Shown here in pieces: positions 31,897-40,202 of a DNA stretch of 43,374 bases. Position 1 is the first letter of the stretch; the number at the start of each line of letters is the position of its first letter. This DNA comes from Spirochaetia bacterium (GTDB taxonomy: Bacteria > Spirochaetota > Spirochaetia > JABMQR01). Position numbers and translations under genes: made by a program. The notes under the pieces were generated by a model. It was not told where the DNA came from and searched no databases. It saw only the letters and a program-made list of their open reading frames with translations. Location of the stretch: NCBI GenBank assembly GCA_016784705.1, contig JADHUD010000001.1, positions 1 through 43,374 of the forward strand, written 5' to 3'.

Positions 31897-34710
31897 ATGT
31901 TCCTGAAGAAAGTTGAGTTGTTTGGTTTTAAATCCTTTGCTGATAGAGTTACTCTTGAGTTTTCCGATGGAATAATCTCTTTATTAGGTCCGAATGGATG
32001 TGGTAAAAGTAATATTGTTGACAGTATTAAATGGGTTTTGGGAGAGCAATCAATAAAAACTCTTCGTGCAGGACAAATGGACGATGTTATATTCAATGGC
32101 ACAGAGTCAAGGAAGCCCTTAAATGTAGCTGAAGTCTCACTTACTATTGCGAATGATTCCGGATATCTTCAGATTGACCTACCAGAAATTGAGATTAAAA
32201 GAAGAATTTACCGCGGTGGAGAAAATGAGTATTTAATAAATAACACTCCCGTCAGACTTAAAGAAATTCGTGAACTTTTTTATGATACAGGAATTGGAAA
32301 GTCATCTTATTCAATTCTGGAACAAGGTAAGATTGATCAGATACTTTCACATAGACCTGAAGATCGCAGATATATATTCGAGGAAGCTGCAGGAATAACA
32401 AGGTATAAACAGAAAAGCGCAGAAGCAGAAAGAAAACTCTTGAAAACTGATGATAATATCAGGCAGGTTGAGAATATACTTCGTGAAGTGCGTAAAACCT
32501 ATGAATCGAGAAAAGTTCAGGCTGAAAAAGCTGCACAATCAAAAAAATTACAGGAATCTATTTATGAGATTGAAGTGGAAGTTCAGCTTTCCCGCATTAA
32601 AGAGTTAAAGCAGAAATATAATGATAAATTTGAAGAGCTGGCGATGATCGGTAAGCAGCACTCTGAGATTAAGGAATTTATTGATAAAACAAATTTAGAA
32701 CTCGAAGAAAATCTTGATGAAATAAACGTTATGTCACGTGAACGTATAGAGATGCAGACGCGTATACATCGTTTAGATGAACTAAAAAACAGTAAAGTAA
32801 ATCAAATATCACTACTTAATGATAGAATTAATGATTTTGAAAAATCGGTTCATGAAGCAAAGGACAGGGGAAGTAATCTGAGGAGTCATATTGAACGTGA
32901 TGAGAATGATATTATTTACAAGCAAAAAGCCCGAAATGATCTTTTAGAAGAAATTGATGGTATTAATCACGAAATTCAAACATTTGAGAATAATGTTTTA
33001 ACAGCTGAAAAACGGATAATCATGAATGAAGATACTATTCAGGAGAATGAACATATTATAGCTCAGGAAGAAAAAAAACAATCTGAATACCGTGATGAGC
33101 TGCTGGTATTAACTGATGCTATTGTTGTTGAATTAGATAAGAAATTAAAGGAATCCGGATACTCATATAAAGAACGCCGTGATCTTGAACTTGAAATTAA
33201 AAATCATACAAAAAATCTTATCATGCGTCTCTCCGGTAAATCCCAGATAGCCGATGATTTTATTAAAACTATTTCGGATACAAGTGAAAAAGTTGAAAAG
33301 TATCTGAAAGACCTGCTCAGTTCAATTGAGCTGACAATTGGCGAAGTTCAGCTTCTTGATACATTAGTATGTTCCTATATTGATATGACACCATCCTTTC
33401 TAGATGAGTTTCTTTCTCCAGAAGGAATTATTACCAGGAAAAGAAAGAATGATGATGCTCTGACAAAATCGCTTGAAACTGTTAAAAATTATGGAAATGA
33501 AATAAAAGACCTTCGCGAGGAGAACAGGCATCTAAACCAGAAACTATCTCAGTATCGCCAGACATTGGAAAACCTTAAAGTTTCCCAGGCTGATATGAAG
33601 GGGCGTGCGGATAGTCTCCATTCACTTGTATCAAACCTTAAAAGATCAGTTCAGGAGCAGGAACTGCTTTTTGAAGACAGCCGGAAAGATATAGACGTCT
33701 CCCTTGAAAGGCTTTCTGAAACAAAGGAAAGAATCAAGCAGACAGAAGATGAACTTTTTACTGTATCAGAAGAAGAAAAAGACCTTCAGCATGAACTTCA
33801 TGCAGTGGTTAATGAAATAGAGAGAAGAAATACTAGTGTTCGTGCACGAAGAGAGGCGGTAAACTCAAAATTCGGGCAGCTCTCTACCTTAACCAGCAGA
33901 ATTGAGAGGCTGAAAGCAGAGCTGGATTCATTGGAACATGAAATTACCTATATATATGATAATTTTGAAGATAGTTACTCCAGAAGTTTGAAAGAGTATG
34001 ATTCAAAGGTGTTTGAGATACGTGATGATATTCAGCAATTACGGCAGAAATTAAAAAATAATAAAATTGAAATGCAGAACCTTGGGTACATTAATCACAT
34101 GGCAGCAGAAGAGTATCTGGAAGTCAAGGAACGGTATGATTTTCTCTCAAGACAAATACAAGATCTGGAACAGGCTAAGAGTAACCTTCACCAGATAACC
34201 GACGAAATAACAACAAAATCCGAGGAATTATTCGCTGCTTGTTATGCAAAATTGAAAGTAAATTTTAATGCTATGTTCAGAAGGCTTTTTGGGGGAGGAA
34301 GGGCAGAATTGAAACTGGTAGACCCTGATGATATACTCCACACAGGAATCGATATCCTTGCACAGCCCCCTGGGAAAAAGTTGGAGAAAATCTCCCTTTT
34401 ATCTGGAGGTGAAAGATCTTTAACTGCAGTAGCGCTTCTTTTTGCAACTTATATGGTTAAACCCTCTCCGTTCTGTATTTTAGATGAGATTGACGCTGCC
34501 CTTGATGATGCAAATATTGCTCACTTTCTGGATGTACTTCAGGAATTCAGTGAGAATTCCCAATTTGTTATAATCACTCACAATAAAAAGACAGTCATGG
34601 GATCTAAGACATTACTAGGTGTTACCATGGAAGAGGCAGGAGTTTCAAAAGCTATCAGTTACAGAATCCAAGATCTTGAAAACGAGGAATCAATTTCCGC
34701 AACTGGTTGA
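31897..34710 (+). CDS. smc: SMC-like chromosome segregation ATPase lacking a canonical hinge
   Basis: A 937-aa SMC-type protein. The N-terminal head has FGFKSFAD, Walker A GPNGCGKS (31-38) and the Q-loop WVLGEQS. Two long coiled coils follow (about 170-395 and 520-790). The C-terminal head has signature LSGGERSLTAVALL (near 835) and Walker B FCILDEIDAALDD (near 862). Bacterial SMC is usually about 1,150-1,200 aa with a 150-aa hinge carrying a conserved glycine motif. Here the middle is a roughly 120-residue, mostly helical segment with no such motif. The Borrelia P115 protein is similarly short, as I recall. Its partners ScpA and ScpB are not in the window. Confidence 0.9.
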   Translation: MFLKKVELFGFKSFADRVTLEFSDGIISLLGPNGCGKSNIVDSIKWVLGEQSIKTLRAGQMDDVIFNGTESRKPLNVAEVSLTIANDSGYLQIDLPEIEIKRRIYRGGENEYLINNTPVRLKEIRELFYDTGIGKSSYSILEQGKIDQILSHRPEDRRYIFEEAAGITRYKQKSAEAERKLLKTDDNIRQVENILREVRKTYESRKVQAEKAAQSKKLQESIYEIEVEVQLSRIKELKQKYNDKFEELAMIGKQHSEIKEFIDKTNLELEENLDEINVMSRERIEMQTRIHRLDELKNSKVNQISLLNDRINDFEKSVHEAKDRGSNLRSHIERDENDIIYKQKARNDLLEEIDGINHEIQTFENNVLTAEKRIIMNEDTIQENEHIIAQEEKKQSEYRDELLVLTDAIVVELDKKLKESGYSYKERRDLELEIKNHTKNLIMRLSGKSQIADDFIKTISDTSEKVEKYLKDLLSSIELTIGEVQLLDTLVCSYIDMTPSFLDEFLSPEGIITRKRKNDDALTKSLETVKNYGNEIKDLREENRHLNQKLSQYRQTLENLKVSQADMKGRADSLHSLVSNLKRSVQEQELLFEDSRKDIDVSLERLSETKERIKQTEDELFTVSEEEKDLQHELHAVVNEIERRNTSVRARREAVNSKFGQLSTLTSRIERLKAELDSLEHEITYIYDNFEDSYSRSLKEYDSKVFEIRDDIQQLRQKLKNNKIEMQNLGYINHMAAEEYLEVKERYDFLSRQIQDLEQAKSNLHQITDEITTKSEELFAACYAKLKVNFNAMFRRLFGGGRAELKLVDPDDILHTGIDILAQPPGKKLEKISLLSGGERSLTAVALLFATYMVKPSPFCILDEIDAALDDANIAHFLDVLQEFSENSQFVIITHNKKTVMGSKTLLGVTMEEAGVSKAISYRIQDLENEESISATG

Positions 34711-34839
34711 CAATCAGCTCGATTATACTGTATAAGTCTTTACGGTAGATAAGTATGTAATTACAAATAAGCCAATTTCATTCGTTCAAGAATTAAACTT
34801 CGTTTGATTCTGATTAAAAGATAATTTTTAAGGATTGAT

Positions 34840-36171
34840 ATGTTTGACAGCATTTCTGATAAATTTACAGACATAATTCGACAAGTTTCCGGAAAAAGTA
34901 AAATAACTGAAAAGAATGTTCAGGAAGCAATTGAAGAAATTAAGATAGCTTTACTCGAAGCTGATGTGAATTTGCGGGTTGTCCGCAGGTTTGTGAATCA
35001 AACATTAGAAGAAGCAAAGGGCGATCAGGTTCTTAAATCTGTCAATCCTGGTCAGCAATTCATAAAAATTGTGTATGACCGTATAGTTAAACTGTTAGGA
35101 GATGAGAAATCAGCCTTAGCGCTAAAAGGCCCTGATACTGTTTCTACAATTCTCATGATGGGACTACAAGGATCTGGTAAAACAACCACTGCTGCAAAAC
35201 TAGCATCGCTTCTTAAAAAAGATGGCAGAAGGCTGCTGCTTGTCGCAGCAGATCTAGTGAGGCCAGCTGCGATTAAACAGCTGGAAATACTTGGTGGACA
35301 GATTGATGTTCCTGTCTATGCTGAGCACGGTGAAAAAAATCCTGAGCACGTTGTCATAAATGCAATTGCTTATGCTAAAAAGAATCTTTTCAATACGGTT
35401 ATTATAGACACCTCCGGACGGATGCATCTGGATAAAGCAATGATGGATGAAATATCAGGAATTAGTAAAATAGCAAAACCTGATGAAACATTATTTGTTG
35501 CAGATGCCATGACGGGTCAAATTGCTGTTTCTGTAGCAAAAGAGTTTGAAGAAAGAGTAGGTATAAGCGGCGTAATACTTAGTAAGTTTGATTCAGATAC
35601 CAGGGGTGGTGCAGCTCTTTCTATCAGAAGTGTTGTGGGAAAACCCATAAAATTTATTGGTGTCGGCGAAAAAATAACTGATCTTGATCCTTTTTATCCT
35701 GATAGAATAGCAAGCAGAATTCTTGGAATGGGAGATGTCGTTTCTCTTGTTGAAAAAGCCCAGGAGACAATGGATATTCAGGAAGCAGAGAAAATGCAGA
35801 AAAAAATGTCATCTGCGACGTTTGACCTGCAGGACTATCTTGAACAAATTCAGAGAATGAATAAAATGGGACCACTGGAAAGTATTATGGAAATGATCCC
35901 GGGGGCAAAAGGGAATTTTTCAGAAGATGATATAAATCAGAAAGAACTTGGACGGGAGCAGGCTATTATTCAGTCTATGACCATTAAGGAAAGGAGCAAT
36001 TTTAGAATTATTGGTCCATCTCGTAGAAAAAGAGTTGCAAAAGGCAGCGGAACATCAGTATATGATGTTAACAGACTGTTAAAAAAATTTGAAAAGATGC
36101 GAACTACTATGAAGAAATTCGCAAAAAATAAGAAATACCAGGAATCCATGCTCAAACAAATGGGCATGTAA
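34840..36171 (+). CDS. ffh: Signal recognition particle protein Ffh
   Basis: Ffh is the GTPase of the signal recognition particle; it binds nascent hydrophobic segments and 4.5S RNA and delivers ribosomes to FtsY. The 443-aa protein has the NG domain (ALLEADVNLRVVRRF, G1 GLQGSGKTTTAAKLA, IIDTSGRMHLD, LSKFDSDTRGGAAL, GVGEKITDLDPF) and a methionine-rich M domain at the C-terminus. AAGGATT precedes the ATG. It leads the rpsP-khpA-rimM-trmD-rplS block and lies 23 bp before rpsP. Confidence 0.97.
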   Translation: MFDSISDKFTDIIRQVSGKSKITEKNVQEAIEEIKIALLEADVNLRVVRRFVNQTLEEAKGDQVLKSVNPGQQFIKIVYDRIVKLLGDEKSALALKGPDTVSTILMMGLQGSGKTTTAAKLASLLKKDGRRLLLVAADLVRPAAIKQLEILGGQIDVPVYAEHGEKNPEHVVINAIAYAKKNLFNTVIIDTSGRMHLDKAMMDEISGISKIAKPDETLFVADAMTGQIAVSVAKEFEERVGISGVILSKFDSDTRGGAALSIRSVVGKPIKFIGVGEKITDLDPFYPDRIASRILGMGDVVSLVEKAQETMDIQEAEKMQKKMSSATFDLQDYLEQIQRMNKMGPLESIMEMIPGAKGNFSEDDINQKELGREQAIIQSMTIKERSNFRIIGPSRRKRVAKGSGTSVYDVNRLLKKFEKMRTTMKKFAKNKKYQESMLKQMGM

Positions 36172-36194
36172 GTTGGAATGTACAGGAGGTACAG

Positions 36195-36461
36195 GTGAGT
36201 GTAAAAATCAGACTGAAGAGGTTTGGAACAAAAAAGAGACCATATTATAGAATTGTAGTTATGGATTCCCGAGCACCAAGAGACGGAAGGACGTTAGACG
36301 AAGTTGGTCTGTATCATCCGGTTGAACCAGTTGGAAACCAGATTAAATTGGAAACCGATAAAATTAGAGAGTGGATAACAAAAGGTGCTCAACCTACCGC
36401 AACCGTTAAACGAGTTCTTAACAAAAACAGCATTACTCTAGATAGAACAAAACCCGAATAA
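36195..36461 (+). CDS. rpsP: 30S ribosomal protein S16
   Basis: An 88-aa S16, a component of the 5' domain of the small subunit. The opening VKIRLKRFGTKKRPYYRIVVMDSRAPRDGR (core RLKRFGTKKRPYYRIVVMDS) is diagnostic. The start is GTG with AGGAGG six bases upstream. Confidence 0.97.
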   Translation: MSVKIRLKRFGTKKRPYYRIVVMDSRAPRDGRTLDEVGLYHPVEPVGNQIKLETDKIREWITKGAQPTATVKRVLNKNSITLDRTKPE

Positions 36462-36475
36462 TCGGAGGAAGCATA

Positions 36476-36709
36476 ATGGAAAAAGATCTCGTCGAATATA
36501 TAGCAAAGTCACTGGTTGATGAACCTGATGGAGTTGTTGTTAATGTGATAGAAGGTGAAAAGTCCACAATTCTTGAACTCCGGGTTGCACAGGATGATAT
36601 AGGAAAAGTGATTGGTAAACATGGCCGGATAGCTAAAGCTGTTAGAACTATTTTAAGCGCTTCAGCGACAAAGACCGGAAAACGAGTAGTTCTCGAAATT
36701 CTGGATTAA
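36476..36709 (+). CDS. khpA: KH-domain RNA-binding protein KhpA
   Basis: A 77-aa single KH domain with the loop GKVIGKHGRIAKAVRTIL, core IGKHGRIAKAV (GxxG = GKHG). KhpA proteins bind RNA, often with KhpB/Jag, and influence ribosome and cell-envelope processes. GGAGGAAG precedes the ATG. The stop overlaps the rimM ATG (TAATG). This position between rpsP and rimM is widespread. Confidence 0.95.
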   Translation: MEKDLVEYIAKSLVDEPDGVVVNVIEGEKSTILELRVAQDDIGKVIGKHGRIAKAVRTILSASATKTGKRVVLEILD

Positions 36710-37206
36710 TGGAGTATTTAACGACAGGTGTCATTCGCACCTCGCATGGGTTGAAGGGATTTGTTTCTGTTCATGTTTTTTCTGAAACACATGCATATTT
36801 AAAAAAAATAAAGCAAGTAGTACTGAAGAACGGCACTATTGAGAAGCAGGCGGAAATTGAGACCATGCAGTTATCGGGCGGAAATGTGTTCATTAAATTT
36901 TCGCATATCAATACACCTGAAGAGGGCAGAAAATATAATGGATGGGAAGTTTGTATTCCCAGAGAGCTGAGCCCAGCACTTAAAGAAAATGAATTTTATC
37001 AGGCGGATATTATTGGTTGCTGCGTCTATTTTAAAGAGACAATAGTTGGTGATATTATTTCGGTAATTGATGGAGCACAGGCACCGTTAATTGAGATTAA
37101 GACTGAAAAAGGTACACATCTTGTGCCTTTTCTCGAACAATATATCGGTTTAGTGAGTATACCGGAAAAAAGAGTTGAATTAAAAGTAGACTGGATTTTA
37201 GTATGA
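36709..37206 (+). CDS. rimM: 16S rRNA processing protein RimM
   Basis: RimM binds S19 and helps mature the head of the 30S subunit. The 165-aa protein has the N-terminal barrel (TGVIRTSHGLKGFVSVHVFS, core RTSHGLKGFVSV) and the C-terminal PRC barrel with EFYQADIIGCCVY and LVPFLEQYIG. There is no separate ribosome-binding site; the ATG overlaps the khpA stop by one base. It overlaps trmD by 4 bp. Confidence 0.95.
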   Translation: MEYLTTGVIRTSHGLKGFVSVHVFSETHAYLKKIKQVVLKNGTIEKQAEIETMQLSGGNVFIKFSHINTPEEGRKYNGWEVCIPRELSPALKENEFYQADIIGCCVYFKETIVGDIISVIDGAQAPLIEIKTEKGTHLVPFLEQYIGLVSIPEKRVELKVDWILV

Positions 37207-37958
37207 CTTTTACGATTCTTTCACTATTTCCTGACATTTTGGATGGTTTTTTTACCAATTCAATAATGGCGAAATCAATTGAGAAAGGTGATATATCATA
37301 TAACTTGATTGATTTTCGGGAATTTTCTACAGATAAGCATCGTACATGTGATGACGCTCCCTATGGTGGTGGGGCGGGAATGGTTATCAAACCGGAACCA
37401 CTTGCACAAGCACTTGAAGAAATTGGTGCAGAAAATAAAAGGGTTATTTATCTCAGCCCTTCCGGAAAAACATTTACTCAGAAGTATGCTGAAGAACTTT
37501 CAGTTGAAAAAGAGCTTGTATTTATCTGTGGGAGATATGAGGGGATTGACCAAAGAATTATAGATCGTTATGTTGACGATGAGATTTGTATCGGTGATTA
37601 TGTTATTTCATCCGGCGAAGTCGCTGCATTAGTAGTTGTTGATGCAGTTTATCGCTTAATAGAGGGTGTTATAAATGAGGAATCCTTAAAAGAAGAGAGT
37701 TTTTCAAATGGTCTTCTTGAATATCCTCATTATACAAGACCATATGAGTATTGCGGAATGAAAGTTCCTGATATATTATTATCCGGAAATCATTCTGAAA
37801 TAGCTAAATGGCGTTTACAAAAAAGACTGGAAAAGACTTTAGCGTACAGGCCAGATTTAATAGATAGAGCAGTGTTGAGTGATAAAGAGATCAATCTGCT
37901 GAATAAATTGAAAAAAAACCAGGATTCCGAAGGGGTAACAAAAAATGGATGTAATTAG
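37203..37958 (+). CDS. trmD: tRNA (guanine-37-N1) methyltransferase TrmD
   Basis: TrmD makes m1G37 in tRNAs with G36, preventing frameshifts. The 251-aa SPOUT enzyme has ILSLFPDIL, the DDAPYGGGAGMVIKPEP loop, CGRYEGIDQR, the trefoil-knot GDYVISSGEVAALVVVDAV and HYTRPYEY. It overlaps both rimM (4 bp) and rplS (14 bp). Confidence 0.97.
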   Translation: MTFTILSLFPDILDGFFTNSIMAKSIEKGDISYNLIDFREFSTDKHRTCDDAPYGGGAGMVIKPEPLAQALEEIGAENKRVIYLSPSGKTFTQKYAEELSVEKELVFICGRYEGIDQRIIDRYVDDEICIGDYVISSGEVAALVVVDAVYRLIEGVINEESLKEESFSNGLLEYPHYTRPYEYCGMKVPDILLSGNHSEIAKWRLQKRLEKTLAYRPDLIDRAVLSDKEINLLNKLKKNQDSEGVTKNGCN

Positions 37959-38313
37959 AGCAATCGAATTAGAACAGCAAAAAGAGAATGTACAGAATTT
38001 TAGAATTGGAGATACTATTAAGATATATTTCAAAATTATTGAGGGCCAGACTGAAAGGGTTCAGATATACGAAGGTCTTGTTATAGCAATGAATAACGGC
38101 AGTTCCAGAAAAACTATGACAGTCCGTAAAATGTCTTATGGTGTTGGCGTTGAAAGAATATTTCCAATGCATTCTCCCAGAATTGAGAAAATTGAAGTTG
38201 TAAGAAAGGGTCGGGTAAGACGTGCAAAACTTTACTATATTCGGGATCGTGTTGGAAAAGCAGCAAAAGTTCGTGAACTTATTAAAAGAAAAAGTACTTC
38301 TGCTGTAAAATAA
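37945..38313 (+). CDS. rplS: 50S ribosomal protein L19
   Basis: A 122-aa L19 near the subunit interface. Diagnostic are FRIGDTIKIYFKI, RVQIYEGLVI, MTVRKMSYGVGVERIFPMHSP and a basic RRAKLYYIRDRVGKAAKV. The ATG lies within the end of trmD, so translation is probably coupled. A strong terminator follows. Confidence 0.97.
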   Translation: MDVIRAIELEQQKENVQNFRIGDTIKIYFKIIEGQTERVQIYEGLVIAMNNGSSRKTMTVRKMSYGVGVERIFPMHSPRIEKIEVVRKGRVRRAKLYYIRDRVGKAAKVRELIKRKSTSAVK

Positions 38314-38345
38314 AGAATTTAACGATTATAAAGTGATTTCAAGTA

Positions 38346-38382
38346 AAAAAAGCGGAGAAGAATGAATTTTTTCCGCTTTTTT
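38346..38382 (+). terminator. Terminator of the ffh-rplS block
   Basis: An 11-bp stem AAAAAAGCGGA / TCCGCTTTTTT with a 15-nt loop and a T-run to 38384. It ends about 10 bases before the yraN start. Confidence 0.88.
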
Positions 38383-38392
38383 TTATGTTAAT

Positions 38393-38752
38393 ATGTATAT
38401 GACAACTATAGAAAAAGGTAAATTCGGAGAGCAGAAAGCAGAGGCTTATCTTGTTACTATCGGATATAAGATTTTAACAAGAAATTATCGTCAAAAATAT
38501 GGTGAAATTGATATTATTGCTGAAGAGCTTGGAACAGCTGGCAGTACGATAGTATTTTTTGAAGTTAAAACCTGGGAAAATTTTACCATTTTGGATTTAG
38601 AATACTCAATTAACTATAAAAAACAGTACAAGATAAAGAAAACTTCATATAATTATCTTTATACAAACGTGGCAAAAAGCTATAAATATATTCGGTATGA
38701 TGTTATATTAATTCAGAATGACACAATACACCATATTAAAGGAGCCTTCTGA
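38393..38752 (+). CDS. yraN: YraN family (UPF0102) endonuclease-like protein
   Basis: A 119-aa member of the YraN family, which has a Holliday-junction-resolvase-like restriction fold. The active-site pattern is visible as KYGEIDIIA (Glu, Asp) and FFEVKT (E-x-K), after the opening GKFGEQKAEAYL. The biological role is uncertain. Two ATGs, 38393 and 38399, are possible; neither has a ribosome-binding site, and both fall just past the rplS terminator. It ends one base before the next gene's TTG. Confidence 0.85.
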   Translation: MYMTTIEKGKFGEQKAEAYLVTIGYKILTRNYRQKYGEIDIIAEELGTAGSTIVFFEVKTWENFTILDLEYSINYKKQYKIKKTSYNYLYTNVAKSYKYIRYDVILIQNDTIHHIKGAF

Positions 38753-38753
38753 G

Positions 38754-39167
38754 TTGGATGAAAAAAACCTTGATGAGATAAAAAACCCTGAAGTAAAAAG
38801 CAGGAACAGAAATCGCAATAGAAAAAATTTTAGAAAACCAAAAATTAAAAAACAGAAATTACCCTCTGTAAACTGTTCAATTTGCGGCAAGGTAATAGAT
38901 ACCATAGCTCAAACCATTGGGGGACCGGCAAAAGATGAGTTTTCTCATTTCGATTGTGCTATCAGAACTTTATCAGAAAATGAAAATCTAAAATCTGATC
39001 AGAAAATTTGTTATATAGGAAATGGCGATTTTGCTATAATTGAGTACAATAAAAAGAACTTCTCTGGAGGCTTTTCTGTTGTTAAAAGAATATCCTATGA
39101 AAACCAGGAAATGAAAACTTCTGTTAAAAAACTTGTTTCTGACCGAAAAAGAACGGCAAGGATTTAA
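38754..39167 (+). CDS. Basic protein with a putative zinc site, unknown function
   Basis: A 137-aa protein of unknown function. The TTG at 38754 is chosen because AAGGAG lies nine bases upstream and it starts directly after yraN. Residues about 13-40 are very basic (KSRNRNRNRKNFRKPKIKKQ), suited to RNA binding. Then CSICGK and HFDC form a possible Cys3-His zinc site about 30 residues apart. The C-terminal half contains FAIIEYNKKNFSGGFSVVKRI and a basic tail. Its place in a translation-related cluster, with an uncharacterised gene in the same slot in Borrelia as I recall, suggests a conserved spirochaete RNA-associated protein. Confidence 0.75.
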   Translation: MDEKNLDEIKNPEVKSRNRNRNRKNFRKPKIKKQKLPSVNCSICGKVIDTIAQTIGGPAKDEFSHFDCAIRTLSENENLKSDQKICYIGNGDFAIIEYNKKNFSGGFSVVKRISYENQEMKTSVKKLVSDRKRTARI

Positions 39168-39178
39168 GAAGGTACTGT

Positions 39179-39664
39179 ATGACAATGATAAAAGCTATGC
39201 TGCCAGGTACGTTCGACCCCCCAACAAATGGCCATTTAAATTTGATTGAAAGGGCTGCAGCTATTTTTGATAAACTCTATGTAATTATTGCAGATAATTA
39301 CGCAAAAAGTTGTACTTTCAGTATTGATGAGAGAAAATCAATGCTTCAGCACTTGCTCATGCATCATACAAATATTACAGTACTCTCCTGGGATAGGATG
39401 ATTGTTGATTTTGCTCGTGAATATGACGTGAAAGTGATGTTGAGAGGAGTCAGAGCATTGGCAGATTTCAGTTATGAATTTGAACTTGCAATGACTAATA
39501 AACAACTAAATCCTGATATAGAAATATTTTTTATGCCTACTGATCCACAATATTTTGTTCTTCGTTCATCGGCTATTAAAGAATTGGCTGCTTTCGGGGC
39601 AGATATTTCAAAAATGGTACCTCCAGAAGTTGCCGATTTGCTTAGTAAAAAGATTAAAAAATGA
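39179..39664 (+). CDS. coaD: Phosphopantetheine adenylyltransferase
   Basis: CoaD makes dephospho-CoA from 4'-phosphopantetheine and ATP. The 161-aa protein has the nucleotidyltransferase motif PGTFDPPTNGHLNLIERA, core GTFDPPTNGHLNLI (HxGH-type NGHL), RGVRALADFSYEFELAMTNK and RSSAIKELA. AGAAGG precedes the ATG at 39179. It sits before rpmF and acpP, and acyl carrier protein itself needs the phosphopantetheine group. Confidence 0.95.
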   Translation: MTMIKAMLPGTFDPPTNGHLNLIERAAAIFDKLYVIIADNYAKSCTFSIDERKSMLQHLLMHHTNITVLSWDRMIVDFAREYDVKVMLRGVRALADFSYEFELAMTNKQLNPDIEIFFMPTDPQYFVLRSSAIKELAAFGADISKMVPPEVADLLSKKIKK

Positions 39665-39685
39665 TGTTTTTAAATTGTCTTAGTT

Positions 39686-39717
39686 GACATTAACCTGCTA
39701 TTAAGGTAATGTCTTTT
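39686..39717 (+). terminator. Hairpin between coaD and rpmF
   Basis: Arms GACATTAACCT and AGGTAATGTC (one bulge) followed by TTTT. A TTGACA at 39684-39689 overlaps the left arm, with only a weak -10 (TAATGT) 17 bp on. Confidence 0.55.
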
Positions 39718-39747
39718 GACTGATAACGATTAATAAGAGGTTAAGAA

Positions 39748-39936
39748 ATGGCAGTTCCAAAATATAAAACTTCTAAAGCAAAATCTCGATCGAGAAGATC
39801 AATCAATATGAAACTAACCGCTCCGAATTTGGTTGAGTGCGGTACTTGTGGAAACAGGGTTCTTCCTCACAGAGTTTGTCCCAAATGCGGTTTTTACCGT
39901 GGACAGCAGGTTTTGAATCTTGAAGATATTGGTTAA
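39748..39936 (+). CDS. rpmF: 50S ribosomal protein L32
   Basis: A 62-aa L32 with the opening AVPKYKTSKAKSRSRRS and a complete zinc ribbon CGTCGNRVLPHRVCPKCG (core CGTCG and CPKCG). Keeping all four cysteines makes this the zinc-binding form. It lies 22 bp before acpP, a pairing common in bacteria. Confidence 0.96.
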   Translation: MAVPKYKTSKAKSRSRRSINMKLTAPNLVECGTCGNRVLPHRVCPKCGFYRGQQVLNLEDIG

Positions 39937-39958
39937 TCATTAATAAGGAGATTAAGTT

Positions 39959-40192
39959 ATGGATGACCTTTTTGCTAAAATGAAAACATTAATTGCAGAG
40001 AAACTGGAAATTGATGAAGAAACAATTGCCTTAGACTCTTCCTTTCGGAAAGATCTAGGAGCTGATAGTCTTGATACATACGAACTTGTATATGCTATCG
40101 AAGAAGAGATGGGAATCACTATTCCCGATGAAAAAGCTAATGAATTTGAAACTGTAAAGGATGCTGTAGACTATTTGAAATCACAGCTTTAA
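39959..40192 (+). CDS. acpP: Acyl carrier protein
   Basis: A 77-aa acidic carrier protein for fatty-acid synthesis. The phosphopantetheine attachment Ser is in GADSLDTYELV. Helix-rich EEEMGITIPDEKANEF follows. AAGGAG precedes the ATG. It lies between rpmF and rnc. Confidence 0.97.
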   Translation: MDDLFAKMKTLIAEKLEIDEETIALDSSFRKDLGADSLDTYELVYAIEEEMGITIPDEKANEFETVKDAVDYLKSQL

Positions 40193-40202
40193 TTTACAGG
40201 CA

